Notes: a model not told the origin generated them from the sequence alone. 64,000 nucleotides of DNA from Prochlorococcus marinus str. MIT 0917 (GCF_027359575.1 NZ_CP114784.1:496001-560000), one strand, 5' to 3'. Numbered from the stretch's first letter, positions 34,091 through 41,489 are shown. A program made the numbers and translations.

Positions 34091-34309
34091 TTAGACCTTG
34101 CGAGTCTTTTGATTGGATGAATTCCTATTTGAAGGATGAAACCTAAGCTGATCTCTAAAATCCTCATCCCCCCAATAATAATCATCGTAAAATGAAAAAG
34201 CTGACATAGCTACACCAGCGGTAAGGAGCGCCCCCACAATCAAAACAATATAAAGAAGGGAATGAGAAGGAACCCAAATACCAGTTCCAGAAATAACCAC
34301 AAAAGGCAT
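34091..34309 (-). CDS. Single-helix membrane protein (72 aa)
   Basis: MPFVVISGTGIWVPSHSLLY then a helix (IVLIVGALLTAGVAMSAFSF) and an acidic/aromatic tail (YDDYYWGDEDFRDQLRF). No paralog. Clear ATG. Confidence 0.65.
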   Translation of the reverse strand: MPFVVISGTGIWVPSHSLLYIVLIVGALLTAGVAMSAFSFYDDYYWGDEDFRDQLRFHPSNRNSSNQKTRKV

Positions 34310-34429
34310 AGTGGAGAGAAAGATTAGATTTCGACATAACTAGATTCGCTAAAGATATTGATTTTTACTACCTGAAAGAAATACCCAATTAAGAAAAACT
34401 TAAAAATCGCTCTAAAAGGATACTTCACT

Positions 34430-34750
34430 TTCTTGATGAATTTGGACAGAATGAACTTATGGATGAGACTCTATTTATAAAAGTCAGACCGGGTGAAGCT
34501 GTTCTTTATGAAACGGATCAGATAGGCAAAGTTCTCACATCTATAGATAGGTGTTTCGCGAGATCCAGACACACCGAGACTCTTTCAAATTGCCAACGTA
34601 GATTCTGGCGAAATCCGTTGGATTCATGGTGAAGAAGTTACTGACATCGTTAGCGAATATCGGACAACAATCAAAAAGCCTTCTACTTTCTACGAGCAAA
34701 TACAGAAGCAAGAACCAACAAGAAACCCCTCTAGAACTTCCAAAAACTAA
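34430..34750 (+). pseudogene. Broken FLKVxPGD-family gene
   Basis: FLDEFGQNELMDETLFIKVR, PGEAVLYETDQIGKVLT, a shift, then RDPDTPRLFQIANVDSGEIR and EEVTDIVSEYRTTIKKPSTF: nearly the same protein as the intact 99-aa gene at 39.1 kb. One frameshift in the middle. Minus-strand and other-frame ORFs here are shadows. Confidence 0.8.
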
Positions 34751-35032
34751 AGGGGTTATTAATCGACTCGTACTATATAAAGTCAATTATGTCTTGATGA
34801 GGTTTGGCCTCAATTACTTATATAGGCGAAAATCAATCCAAAGAACAAACAAAGTTAGAAAGCCCTACCCGAACCGAACATCAGGACCAGAAAAGTTCTT
34901 TTTAAAATAAATTTAAATTTATGGCGTAATACTGAAGCATCATCAAGCCAGACCGAGGGGAAAGCGTCAAATCCATTCCTCTATTAGCAAATTCATTAAA
35001 GTTGATTAGGTATGCACTTCTTTTGAGAACTA
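34727..35032 (+). repeat. About 300-bp repeat, copy A
   Basis: Inverted relative to 37543-37850. The block CTAAAGGGGTTATTAATCGA onward is almost identical for over 70 bases, then similarity continues through a GAAC-box promoter and GGCGTAATAC...AGCATCATCAAG down to TGCACTT. It holds an inverted repeat (TTGATGAGG with CCTCAA). Confidence 0.75.
34860..34908 (+). promoter_or_regulatory. Conserved GAAC-box promoter, copy 6
   Basis: AGCCCTACCCGAACCGAAC, 23 nt, then TAAAAT. It lies inside the 300-bp repeat and drives a unit of about 200 nt that ends in a terminator at 35.1 kb, with no intact reading frame. Confidence 0.65.
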
Positions 35033-35087
35033 GAAGAGTGGGATGTTAAATCTTTTTCCTTCAAAAACATCCTCACACAATTTTGGA

Positions 35088-35115
35088 AAACCCTCTATTT
35101 TGAGGGCTTCTTTTT
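35088..35115 (+). terminator. Terminator of the repeat A transcript
   Basis: CCCTC TATTTT GAGGG followed by CTTCTTTTT. It lies just upstream of the next protein gene. Confidence 0.75.
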
Positions 35116-35137
35116 GCCTAGTATTATTCTTAATCAG

Positions 35138-35443
35138 ATGGCGGAAATGATTAATTTAATTGGGAATTTTATTATTGCTGCTGACGCATGGACTGGGAAT
35201 ATTCAAAACGAGATGGATGCAAGATATGTTGAACAGTCATCACTGACTAACCTTTTTACCGAGCATAAGTTTTGGGGTTGGACTGGACTTCTTGCAATCT
35301 TCTTTGCGATTGCAGCAATATTTTATTTCCAATTTCAAGCATGGGAACAAGAAGATCATAAACAAGAGGAAATTACTCCGAAACAAAAAGAGTTTGTCGA
35401 GTTTCTTGAGAAGTCCTCAAATCAATCAAAAAATAAAGAATGA
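35138..35443 (+). CDS. Single-helix membrane protein (101 aa)
   Basis: ATG chosen (MAEMINLIGNFIIAADAWTG); a TTG eight codons earlier overlaps the terminator tail. One membrane helix (WTGLLAIFFAIAAIFYFQF) and a charged cytoplasmic tail (EITPKQKEFVEFLEKSSN). No paralog. Confidence 0.65.
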   Translation: MAEMINLIGNFIIAADAWTGNIQNEMDARYVEQSSLTNLFTEHKFWGWTGLLAIFFAIAAIFYFQFQAWEQEDHKQEEITPKQKEFVEFLEKSSNQSKNKE

Positions 35444-35562
35444 GTGAAGACCCTACATATTAAATGAATATTTCTCTGGAATAAAATTAAGACTTCTATG
35501 AATAACTAGTTCAAGACGAGTATCCAGATTTGTAATTAAAATTACTTTCCTAGTCCTATGGA

Positions 35563-35839
35563 TTTAGTTAGAAAGTATTTTTAGATGAACCTCTATTTCT
35601 AAAAGTTAACCCAGGGGATACTGTTCTCTATGAAAAGATCAGATAGGAAAAATTCTTACTTTTATTGGGGGCTCAAGAGATCCAGACACACAACTCTCTT
35701 CTAAGTCGCAAATGTAGATTCTGGAGAAATTCGCTGGATCCATGGAGAGGGAGTTACTTAGAAAGTTAGCGAATATCGGACAACAATCAAAAATCCTTTT
35801 TCTTCTTTCGAGCAAATACAACAGCAGCAAAAGCAATAA
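35563..35839 (+). pseudogene. Broken FLKVxPGD-family gene
   Basis: LDEPLFLKVNPGDTVLYEK, a frameshift, QIGKILTFIGGSRDPDTQ, further shifts, then VDSGEIRWIHGEGVT, stop, KVSEYRTTIKNP and EQIQQQQKQ. Third dead copy of the 39.1-kb gene family. Confidence 0.8.
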
Positions 35840-35926
35840 AAGAAACTACTTTGAAAAGGCATTAATGCCGATAGCTTCAAAAGAGAGTTTGGGTTTTTAA
35901 TAGACAAAATTAGCCAATTCAGGGGG

Positions 35927-36145
35927 ATGACAAAGATCTTTACTTTTGTTCTTGGTCTTCTATTGTTTTTCAGCCCTCTAGCAGTACAAGCAGAAGAGAT
36001 TGAACTAATGCCCCAAGAAGAAATATCTCAAGCACCTGCCCTTGATCCAATAACAGAAAAGCAACTAAACGATTTATTTGGAGAGGAAATGTATATTGGA
36101 GAAACTGATTGGCGTGGCAACAAGCTCTCAAGTAAAAGGGATTGA
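35927..36145 (+). CDS. Exported small protein (72 aa)
   Basis: Signal peptide MTKIFTFVLGLLLFFSPLAV with cleavage after VQA. Mature part acidic: EEIELMPQEEISQAPALDPI, then LFGEEMYIGETDWRGNKLSS. Paralog at 42.2 kb (AVQAEQISDAPSPDP...GEDMYQGTLSWQGNKVST). Function unknown. Confidence 0.75.
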   Translation: MTKIFTFVLGLLLFFSPLAVQAEEIELMPQEEISQAPALDPITEKQLNDLFGEEMYIGETDWRGNKLSSKRD

Positions 36146-36189
36146 TTACAGCAAGAAAAAGATAAAAAGATAGTTTTAGGCTAGGCTCA

Positions 36190-36374
36190 AAATATATAGG
36201 TCGAAGCACATTACAGATCAGACTTTCCTCGTTTAAAGATTAAAGGTGTAATCTTCTTCCCATTAATAGTCTATGCAGGCTATTCACTACTCGATAGCTT
36301 TATGCCCTTGTTTATGGTTGGTTTTATAGTTTAGTTGCTATATAACTAGAATGGAAAACGTTGATTTTGGTAAT
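36190..36374 (+). pseudogene. Broken copy of the 63-aa membrane protein
   Basis: FPRLKIKGVIFFPLIVYAGY, SLLDSFMPLFMVGFIV, stop, LLYN, stop, NGKR, stop. The intact 29.4-kb gene reads FVIWLLYNWTGKRRLW: both Trp codons and one Arg codon became stops. Confidence 0.8.
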
Positions 36375-36403
36375 GAACCAATCAGATTTATAGGAACTAA
36401 TAA

Positions 36404-36568
36404 ATGAAGATAATCTTTTTAATTGCTATTATTTGTAGTCTTACTTTCCCTAGTGTACGTATAACCCTTGCAGTCTTATTAGAAGGTGCTTCTGATTATC
36501 TATATGATTCAGCCAATAAGGAAAAAACTTTTATTCCCTATTGGTTGAAGAAAGTACGAGAGGACTGA
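36404..36568 (+). CDS. Exported small protein (54 aa)
   Basis: N-terminal hydrophobic signal (MKIIFLIAIICSLTFPS), then VRITLAVLLEGASDYLYDSA and a basic end (IPYWLKKVRED). Convergent with the next gene. No paralog found. Confidence 0.6.
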   Translation: MKIIFLIAIICSLTFPSVRITLAVLLEGASDYLYDSANKEKTFIPYWLKKVRED

Positions 36569-36586
36569 CTTAGATCAATCCTTTTT

Positions 36587-36775
36587 TTATTTTTTATACT
36601 TCCTCTTTTCTCGGGAAAGTGCATCATTTTCTAATGTTGTATTAATCAAACCTTGGAAGTCACCTACAGCAGAAGCGATACCAAACATCACGACAAAGCT
36701 TAACCCAGCGACAATCGTCACGATCCAAGCACCTGTTCCCATATTGAGTGGTATTGCAAATAATGGGCTAGGCAT
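36587..36775 (-). CDS. Single-helix membrane protein, MPSPLFAIPLNMG family (62 aa)
   Basis: The real start is MPSPLFAIPLNMGTGAWIVT because conservation with the 41.8-kb paralog becomes strong there. One helix (WIVTIVAGLSFVVMFGIASA), then the identical tail GLINTTLENDALSREKRK. Function unknown. Confidence 0.75.
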   Translation of the reverse strand: MPSPLFAIPLNMGTGAWIVTIVAGLSFVVMFGIASAVGDFQGLINTTLENDALSREKRKYKK

Positions 36776-36984
36776 CCAAAAATCAATTACTTTTATAAGC
36801 ACGTTAGAGAGTATCTTTGAAAAAACAAAAACTAATTGGGGTACATATGGTTGCATGAGGTTTCACAGCTGACATTGACATAACAGAGTTTCATTGCTTT
36901 AGAAAGAATTGTTCTCTTTGCTAATGCTCAAATTATTGGTGTAATAGTTCCCAACCTGTTTGCTTTTGGGATATTCCTTGGAGA

Positions 36985-37136
36985 ATGGGATATTTGGCTT
37001 TAACTGGGGAAATGGCTGAGATGTTCGGCTGGAAAAAAATAAATAACAGATATAGAAATTACTGCTGGAGTTGAAAAAAGATTGCCGGAATTTATGAAGT
37101 GAGTCCTACTACTGCCAGGCGTTGGTCTATTGATTA
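36985..37136 (+). pseudogene. HTH-domain relic, copy 1
   Basis: INNRYRNYCWS, TGA stop, KKIAGIYEVSPTTARRWSID. The intact 44.7-kb gene has INRYRSYSWSWKKITDIY. About 140 bases match the relic at 48.3-48.5 kb, including the same TGA at the second Trp. Confidence 0.65.
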
Positions 37137-37232
37137 GTAACAAGCGTAAAGATCAAACAGAATCCCACCAATAAACTCACCTAGTCCGAACCATGATTTC
37201 TTCTTTGGTTGTGCTGGAGTAGATGTGGTCAT
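37134..37232 (-). CDS. Small peptide (32 aa)
   Basis: MTTSTPAQPKKKSWFGLGEF then IGGILFDLYACY. Its ATG overlaps the upstream stop (TAATG). Last gene of a three-gene unit. Amphipathic, possibly membrane-associated through the second half. Confidence 0.55.
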   Translation of the reverse strand: MTTSTPAQPKKKSWFGLGEFIGGILFDLYACY

Positions 37233-37339
37233 TACATACATTGGCGAAGTCTATTAACAAGGATTGTTGAAAAGCCAATAAACAACCCAGCGGGTATAGC
37301 CAAGCTTGCAATAATTGTTACTTCGTTGATTCCGTACAT
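37232..37339 (-). CDS. Single-helix membrane peptide (35 aa)
   Basis: MYGINEVTIIASLAIPAGLF then IGFSTILVNRLRQCM. Start lies five bases after the upstream stop. A longer frame upstream exists but overlaps the conserved 43-aa gene, so this shorter start is preferred. Confidence 0.6.
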   Translation of the reverse strand: MYGINEVTIIASLAIPAGLFIGFSTILVNRLRQCM

Positions 37340-37344
37340 AATTT

Positions 37345-37476
37345 TTAAGCGTTGGCGTTGGCTTTGCTTAGTCGTAGTTTTAAATAAAAATTGTTTAGTG
37401 GCTCTTTTATGGAAAGCATTTTTCCATAGAACTCTTCGCAATGTTGGATTAACGGCTTGAAAGGATTCATGTCCAT
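37345..37476 (-). CDS. MDMNPFKPLIQH family protein (43 aa)
   Basis: MDMNPFKPLIQHCEEFYGKM, then LSIKEPLNNFYLKLRLSKAN. The paralog at 16.5 kb differs at about a third of positions but keeps the same frame, confirming both. Directly upstream is the last few codons (SVIV, stop) of a truncated NLPALLLLAG gene. Confidence 0.7.
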   Translation of the reverse strand: MDMNPFKPLIQHCEEFYGKMLSIKEPLNNFYLKLRLSKANANA

Positions 37477-37500
37477 TTTTTTTAGTCCTAAACGATTACT

Positions 37501-37528
37501 GAAAAAGAAACCCCCGCGTTGGAGGGTT
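37501..37528 (-). terminator. Terminator of the repeat B transcript
   Basis: On the minus strand AACCC and GGGTT pair across TCCAACGCGG, followed by TCTTTTTC. It ends the unit that starts at the promoter at 37.7 kb. Confidence 0.6.
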
Positions 37529-37542
37529 AACTAATGGTTTTG

Positions 37543-37850
37543 ATTACAAAAAAAGTGCAGACCTAGTGAACTTTTAATGAAATAGCGAAGGGAGGACTGG
37601 GATTTCGACGACCGTCCCCCGATCTAGCTTGATGATGCTTCCGTATCACGCCATCAATATGGGACTAATTTAAAAAGGATTTATTGAGTCCTGATGTTCG
37701 GTTTAGGTAGGGCTATCCAATCTTTTCTTGTTTTCTAACTTGATTTCGCCTATATATATAATTGAGGCCAAGCCTCATCAAGACATAATTGACTTTATAT
37801 AGTACGAGTCGATTAATAACCCCTTTAGTTATTGGAATTTCTAAGGGGGT
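37543..37850 (-). repeat. About 300-bp repeat, copy B
   Basis: Inverted counterpart of 34727-35032. On this strand it reads ACTAAAGGGGTTATTAATCG, then the GAAC-box promoter, then GGCGTGATACGGAAGCATCA. The lower half reads as KLDRGTVVEIPVLPSLFH after an early stop, which may be the trace of a small gene. Confidence 0.75.
37667..37717 (-). promoter_or_regulatory. Conserved GAAC-box promoter, copy 7
   Basis: Minus-strand AGCCCTACCTAAACCGAAC, 23 nt, TAAATT. It is inside repeat copy B and points toward the terminator at 37.5 kb, about 160 nt away. Confidence 0.65.
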
Positions 37851-37881
37851 TTCTTGTTTTAACCTGTTTTTACTTTATCCA

Positions 37882-37904
37882 TAAAAATGGGGGCCAATGC
37901 CCCC
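37882..37904 (-). terminator. Terminator with TTGACAGTCGATTTA module
   Basis: Minus strand GGGGGC ATTG GCCCCC then ATTTTTAT. Immediately upstream is TTGACAGTCGATTTA. It terminates the 50-aa gene. Confidence 0.75.
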
Positions 37905-37923
37905 AAGTAAATCGACTGTCAAC

Positions 37924-38076
37924 CTAGTAAGTGTTTAAGTCGAATTTTGATTCAGTAGTTTTAACTGGAATTGTATTATTTGCTAAAGAATCATCTCCTG
38001 AGGACGCTTGAAAAATAACTCCAGCTCCACCTATCAATAAAACTGCGAACATGATTGCGTGATATGCAGTAAACAT
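37924..38076 (-). CDS. Membrane peptide with polar tail (50 aa)
   Basis: MFTAYHAIMFAVLLIGGAGV, helix to IFQASSG, then a polar tail (TIPVKTTESKFDLNTY). ATG is clear. The gene ends 9 bases before the shared 3' module. Confidence 0.6.
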   Translation of the reverse strand: MFTAYHAIMFAVLLIGGAGVIFQASSGDDSLANNTIPVKTTESKFDLNTY

Positions 38077-38154
38077 TTTCTAAAAACTAAACTTTTAAAA
38101 ATCTAATCAGTTGAGATATAGCAGTGATGTAGTAGAAAGCGAATGTTTCTGGGG

Positions 38155-38195
38155 TGTTTCTGCTACTACTGCTAGGAGGTGGTCAATGGCTTGAA
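38155..38195 (+). pseudogene. HTH-domain relic, short fragment
   Basis: GVSATTARRWSMA, stop: the recognition-helix end of the HTH family at 37.1, 44.7 and 48.4 kb. Only 13 codons remain. Confidence 0.4.
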
Positions 38196-38197
38196 AA

Positions 38198-38329
38198 TTA
38201 GAGTTTCACCAAGTAGGAAATAAACCAAGCGGCAAAAATAATTTTTCCCAAAATGAGATATGGAACAAACTTAAAAGCCTTCTTTTCGAATGCTGCTTTG
38301 TCAAATGCTGGTTTATCAGTCGAAAGCAT
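38198..38329 (-). CDS. Single-helix peptide, cassette copy 1 (43 aa)
   Basis: MLSTDKPAFDKAAFEKKAFK then FVPYLILGKIIFAAWFISYL. Third gene of the cassette. The second copy at 45.2 kb starts MTSTDK, so MLS here is a small divergence. The gene overlaps the upstream one by 14 bases in another frame. Function unknown. Confidence 0.7.
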   Translation of the reverse strand: MLSTDKPAFDKAAFEKKAFKFVPYLILGKIIFAAWFISYLVKL

Positions 38330-38450
38330 GAGAAAGAAGCAACTGAATTTCTAGCGGGGTTAAATCACTATTTTCTATTCCCCAAAGCTCACCTTTGTTT
38401 GAGGCTTCAAGGATAGATTCGTAAAACTCAGGTGAGAATTTTGAAAGCAT
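38316..38450 (-). CDS. Small soluble protein, cassette copy 1 (44 aa)
   Basis: MLSKFSPEFYESILEASNKG, then ELWGIENSDLTPLEIQLLL. Acidic, helical. Second gene of the cassette, 8 bases after the membrane peptide. Nearly identical copy at 45.3 kb. Function unknown. Confidence 0.75.
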   Translation of the reverse strand: MLSKFSPEFYESILEASNKGELWGIENSDLTPLEIQLLLSHAFD

Positions 38451-38458
38451 TGTTCTAA

Positions 38459-38569
38459 TTAAACGATTACGAAAGAAGCAACATCAAATGAACCTGATGC
38501 AAGTAAAAGCGCAGGGATACAAAAAAGAGCTAGGAACTTAGCTGCTGAAGAATTATTGATTGAAGTCAT
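38459..38569 (-). CDS. NLPALLLLAG-family peptide, cassette copy 1 (36 aa)
   Basis: MTSINNSSAAKFLALFCIPA, then LLLASGSFDVASFVIV. Protein identical to the copy at 45.5 kb. First gene of the cassette, preceded by the GAAC-box promoter. One membrane helix. Confidence 0.8.
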   Translation of the reverse strand: MTSINNSSAAKFLALFCIPALLLASGSFDVASFVIV

Positions 38570-38634
38570 GGCAGGGAGAGGGTTAAAAATTTTCGGTGAT
38601 ACAGGGGTTGAACATTCCATTCACCGATGCGACA

Positions 38635-38689
38635 AATATAAAAAGTAATCTTGAAGTAATGATGTTCGGTTGGGGTAGTGCTTCCCTAC
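38635..38689 (-). promoter_or_regulatory. Conserved GAAC-box promoter, copy 3
   Basis: Minus strand GCACTACCCCAACCGAAC, 23 nt, TATATT, about 65 nt from the first cassette ATG. The nearby divergent CDLC gene starts 53 bases on the other side of the box. Confidence 0.7.
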
Positions 38690-38741
38690 TTCCATCCAAT
38701 AAAAAGAAGGATTAGACCGAAGGTGTAAGAAAGGAGGCTTT

Positions 38742-38831
38742 ATGAAACTCTTCACTCCCTTCACCATACCCAAAAAAGACAACTGCGATCTTTGCAGGAT
38801 TAAAAGGAATAATCAGAAGAGGGGCAAATAG
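38742..38831 (+). CDS. CDLC micropeptide, cassette copy 1 (29 aa)
   Basis: MKLFTPFTIPKKDNCDLCRI followed by a basic end. Strong ribosome site AAGGAGG eight bases upstream. The second copy at 45.7 kb is 50 aa and has the same NCDLCRI. The CxxC could bind metal with a partner or form a redox pair. Divergent from the membrane-peptide cassette. Confidence 0.65.
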   Translation: MKLFTPFTIPKKDNCDLCRIKRNNQKRGK

Positions 38832-38844
38832 CCTCTCTTTTTTT
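38818..38844 (+). terminator. Intrinsic terminator
   Basis: AGAGG and CCTCT pair around a nine-base loop, then seven T. It overlaps the stop codon of the CDLC micropeptide. Confidence 0.7.
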
Positions 38845-38924
38845 GCTGCTGCAAAAATGTATCCGAGGATGCGGCACATTGAAAATGCGTGCGACACAAA
38901 TAAATCAAGAGTTACCTCTCCACA

Positions 38925-39017
38925 ATGACAAAAGAACTTAAGGTTTCTTCGTCCTTGCTAACGGTTGGAGTGAGTGTACTTCTTTCGCTGGGACAGCCAG
39001 ATTCTTCAACTATTTAA
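38925..39017 (+). CDS. Possible membrane micropeptide (30 aa)
   Basis: MTKELKVSSSLLTVGVSVLL then SLGQPDSSTI. One short hydrophobic run. Its end overlaps the antisense 43-aa gene by eight bases. No paralog. Confidence 0.4.
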   Translation: MTKELKVSSSLLTVGVSVLLSLGQPDSSTI

Positions 39018-39141
39018 ATTCCTTTACAGGGATAGATTTGATTTCGTTTTCGACCATTAGTTTCCACATAGCTGAATTACTAGCCAAGAAGAAAACTCCA
39101 ATAGCAGCAATAAAAGGGAATAGATTTTTAAATTGCTTCAT
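39010..39141 (-). CDS. Single-helix peptide, FPFIAAIG family (43 aa)
   Basis: MKQFKNLFPFIAAIGVFFLA, then NSAMWKLMVENEIKS. Paralog of the 30-aa peptide at 13.6 kb. It starts two bases after the stop of the 99-aa FLKVxPGD gene, so the two are co-transcribed. Confidence 0.65.
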   Translation of the reverse strand: MKQFKNLFPFIAAIGVFFLASNSAMWKLMVENEIKSIPVKEFK

Positions 39142-39143
39142 TT

Positions 39144-39443
39144 CTACTGTTGTTGCTGCTGAATTTGCTCGTAGAAAGTGGAAGGCTTTTTGATTGTTGT
39201 TCGATATTCGCTAACGATGTCAGTAACTTCTTCACCATGAATCCAACGGATTTCGCCAGAATCTACGTTGGCAATTTGAAAGAGTGAGGGTGCATCAGGA
39301 TCACGAGAGCCGCCGACAAAAGTAAGAACTTTTCCGATTTGGTCCTTTTCATATAGAACAGCGTCCCCAGGTCTGACTTTTAAAAATAAAGGTTCATCCA
39401 TAAGTTCATTCTGTCCAAATCCATCAAGCAAGGGAAGTATCAT
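39144..39443 (-). CDS. FLKVxPGD-family protein, only intact copy (99 aa)
   Basis: MILPLLDGFGQNELMDEPLF, LKVRPGDAVLYEKDQIGKVL, FVGGSRDPDAPSLFQIANVD, SGEIRWIHGEEVTDIVSEYR and a Gln tail. Short beta strands with PGDxV and GEI suggest an SH3-like barrel, by inspection only. Broken copies exist at 18.1, 34.4 and 35.6 kb. Function unknown. Confidence 0.75.
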   Translation of the reverse strand: MILPLLDGFGQNELMDEPLFLKVRPGDAVLYEKDQIGKVLTFVGGSRDPDAPSLFQIANVDSGEIRWIHGEEVTDIVSEYRTTIKKPSTFYEQIQQQQQ

Positions 39444-39698
39444 TTTAGACCAAATTTCTAAGTCTGTTAAGTCAAGTAGTTTCAGAAAGTATTTGCCTAA
39501 GAAATTAAGCTATCACTAGCGAGTAAAGACTCAGTAGATCCCGCTGAGATCCCAGTCTCACTTTCTCATTAAAAAACCGAGTTCATAATTAAAGAATTAT
39601 TAGAAGTTTTGCGAATATTGTGCAATCAAAAGCTTTTGGGTAGTGGTTGATCTAGGTTGAGATTTACAAAGTAAGTATCTTTTTCTCCATCAATTGTT

Positions 39699-40253
39699 AT
39701 GCCAGCAAGGCGCAAGCGACTGACTAAACCTGAAGTTGTTGCATTGATAAGTGACTTAACTTCACAAGGAGATATTTCAGAAGAATTGTTATATGGGTTT
39801 GCAGAGAAAATTAATGGTGGACCTTTTACTACTCCTAAATCTAAGAAGCCGAAAACAATGACAATGGCAGCAGCAAGGAAGGCCGTCTTAGCTCAATTTA
39901 ATTGTACAACGGTTCCTCAATTACGAAAAAATAAAACTTTCAGTATGGCGATGACAGGAGAAAAAATTTCATTCAAGTCAAAAGATGACTGGATGAAACT
40001 TTATAGAAAATGGGTTGGCGTACCTACAGAGGAGAGAAGTAAGGAAGGTGCAACTTGTATTAATGGAATCGATGTTCTAGAAAATTTTCGTCCATGGCAT
40101 GTCTTTGGATTAGATAGCTCAACAGCAACAAAAGAAGATGTAAAAAAAGCATATAACTCTCTTGCAATGGTTCATCACCCAGATCATGGCGGAGATGAAA
40201 GAGTCATGGAACGGCTAACAAAAATGAAAGATTCAATTTTAGGGTTGATGTGA
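39699..40253 (+). CDS. J-domain protein of a two-gene module (184 aa)
   Basis: N-terminal basic region (MPARRKRLTKPEVVALISDL), a middle helical part (MTMAAARKAVLAQFNCTTVP), and a C-terminal J-domain: HVFGLDSSTATKEDVKKAYN, SLAMVHHPDHGGDERVMERL, with HPD at residues 160-162. J-domains recruit Hsp70; here the domain is at the C terminus, unlike DnaJ. The stop overlaps the next ATG (TGATG), so both proteins are made together. Island location suggests a defence or phage-related role, unproven. Confidence 0.8.
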   Translation: MPARRKRLTKPEVVALISDLTSQGDISEELLYGFAEKINGGPFTTPKSKKPKTMTMAAARKAVLAQFNCTTVPQLRKNKTFSMAMTGEKISFKSKDDWMKLYRKWVGVPTEERSKEGATCINGIDVLENFRPWHVFGLDSSTATKEDVKKAYNSLAMVHHPDHGGDERVMERLTKMKDSILGLM

Positions 40254-41326
40254 TGACTGATAAGATTTCAAAAAAACTCGGTCCAGCGTTATTAAGTCAT
40301 CATGAAGTGGCGAAAATTCTCAACAAAACTACTACGCAATTAACAAATACAATTAATTTTTTTGATGCTCATGATGATGACGAATGGGAATTACAAGAAG
40401 GAGAACATTTTGAGTTTCTAATTAAGAGTGGTCCGATTCATCTTCGCCCACGACGATTTACTGAAGAAGCTGTTGCTATTTTGGCCCGTTATTATGAAGA
40501 AAAAGGTGAAATAAACTTTGTAAATCGTGTTTTAGATGCCTTGTTAAGAAGGCGCCTTAAAAGAAAGAAAATGCTTGTCTCAAGAAAAATTGTGAAGCAG
40601 TTTGTTTCGTCTGAAGTACCTCTAGAAATAAGAGGAGAGTTCGCATTCGTTACCAAGAAAACTACTATAAATATTCTTGAGACAAATGGAAAAGGGTTTA
40701 ACAATAGCGAACAACGTTTAATTAATTCTGGTTCATTAGATGGTCAAGAAGGGCTTGAAATTGATAAAGATTTTATTCGTTCAGAAGAAACAGAAGAAAG
40801 GATGTGGAGTCAAAGAGGCATTGCTCGGCTTGCAATTGATATGTCTCAAAATTCAAGGATAAAAAAATCTCGTAAAGTTTGGGTAGAGACAGTTGGTGAT
40901 GTCGTAGAGGATTGTTTTAAGCAAGAGATCAAAAGATTGAATGCAGCTTCAAATAGAATTGACAAGATAATTAGTAATGCAAAAAAAGCCACGAATTACA
41001 CATGCCAAGTAAGTGGGAAGAAAAAAAACAATGTTAATTCTGTGCAATTAATAGGACACCATCTGTTTGATAGACATACACGCCCAGACCTTGCTGATCT
41101 TCAAGAAAATATCTTAGTTGTCGAAAATCAAATACATATACAATTTCATGCATGGAAAGGTGGAGAAAGTTGTGAGCCAAAAGATTTTTTAAAGTTTCTA
41201 TTGGACGTAAGATTTGATTTAATAGATCCAGACAATTCAGTAGCCTCAAAGAAAAGGTATCAACACCTTTTGACTTGGTTGGAGAAATTACAGAAAAACT
41301 ATGAAAAAAGTTATCTAAAAAATTGA
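40253..41326 (+). CDS. HNH-like protein of a two-gene module (357 aa)
   Basis: Start is the ATG in TGATG; a GTG one codon earlier is possible. The N terminus has a helix-turn-helix-like stretch (HHEVAKILNKTTTQLTNTIN) and a second possible DNA-binding region (LVSRKIVKQFV). The C-terminal part holds YTCQVSGKKK, LIGHHLFDRHTRPD, ENILVV and IHIQFHAWKGG, which fits an HNH nuclease core (His-His, Asn, His) with only one of the usual Cys. I do not recognise the family as a whole. It probably acts on DNA. Confidence 0.65.
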   Translation: MTDKISKKLGPALLSHHEVAKILNKTTTQLTNTINFFDAHDDDEWELQEGEHFEFLIKSGPIHLRPRRFTEEAVAILARYYEEKGEINFVNRVLDALLRRRLKRKKMLVSRKIVKQFVSSEVPLEIRGEFAFVTKKTTINILETNGKGFNNSEQRLINSGSLDGQEGLEIDKDFIRSEETEERMWSQRGIARLAIDMSQNSRIKKSRKVWVETVGDVVEDCFKQEIKRLNAASNRIDKIISNAKKATNYTCQVSGKKKNNVNSVQLIGHHLFDRHTRPDLADLQENILVVENQIHIQFHAWKGGESCEPKDFLKFLLDVRFDLIDPDNSVASKKRYQHLLTWLEKLQKNYEKSYLKN

Positions 41327-41345
41327 TTTAAAGACAATCTTATTT

Positions 41346-41489
41346 TTAAAAAGCTTCGGGAGGTTTTTTTGATACACGAACTACTTTAACTCCTAAATTT
41401 TTTTCCATATCTTTTAGGACTTCTTCATCCGTTCTTTTGTCTTCAGGATCAACTGAATAGGGAACATTTATATCTGTGAAACGGCTCAT
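41346..41489 (-). CDS. Small soluble protein (47 aa)
   Basis: MSRFTDINVPYSVDPEDKRT, DEEVLKDMEKNLGVKVVRVS. Charged, mixed fold. Its ATG overlaps the stop of the zinc-ribbon gene by four bases. Last gene of the nine-gene unit that runs down from 42.9 kb. Confidence 0.65.
   Translation of the reverse strand: MSRFTDINVPYSVDPEDKRTDEEVLKDMEKNLGVKVVRVSKKPPEAF

Noticed and set aside
34541-34910. Open frames on both strands over the FLKVxPGD pseudogene and repeat A
   Set aside because: They arise from reading the dead gene in other frames; no residues match known or local families.
37209-37460. 83-codon plus-strand frame
   Set aside because: The minus strand holds two short genes, one with a clear paralog at 16.5 kb.
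37575-37650. tRNA-like string (GGGATTTCGACGACC) on the plus strand
   Set aside because: It does not fold into a cloverleaf, and the region is explained by the 300-bp repeat whose other copy lacks the resemblance.
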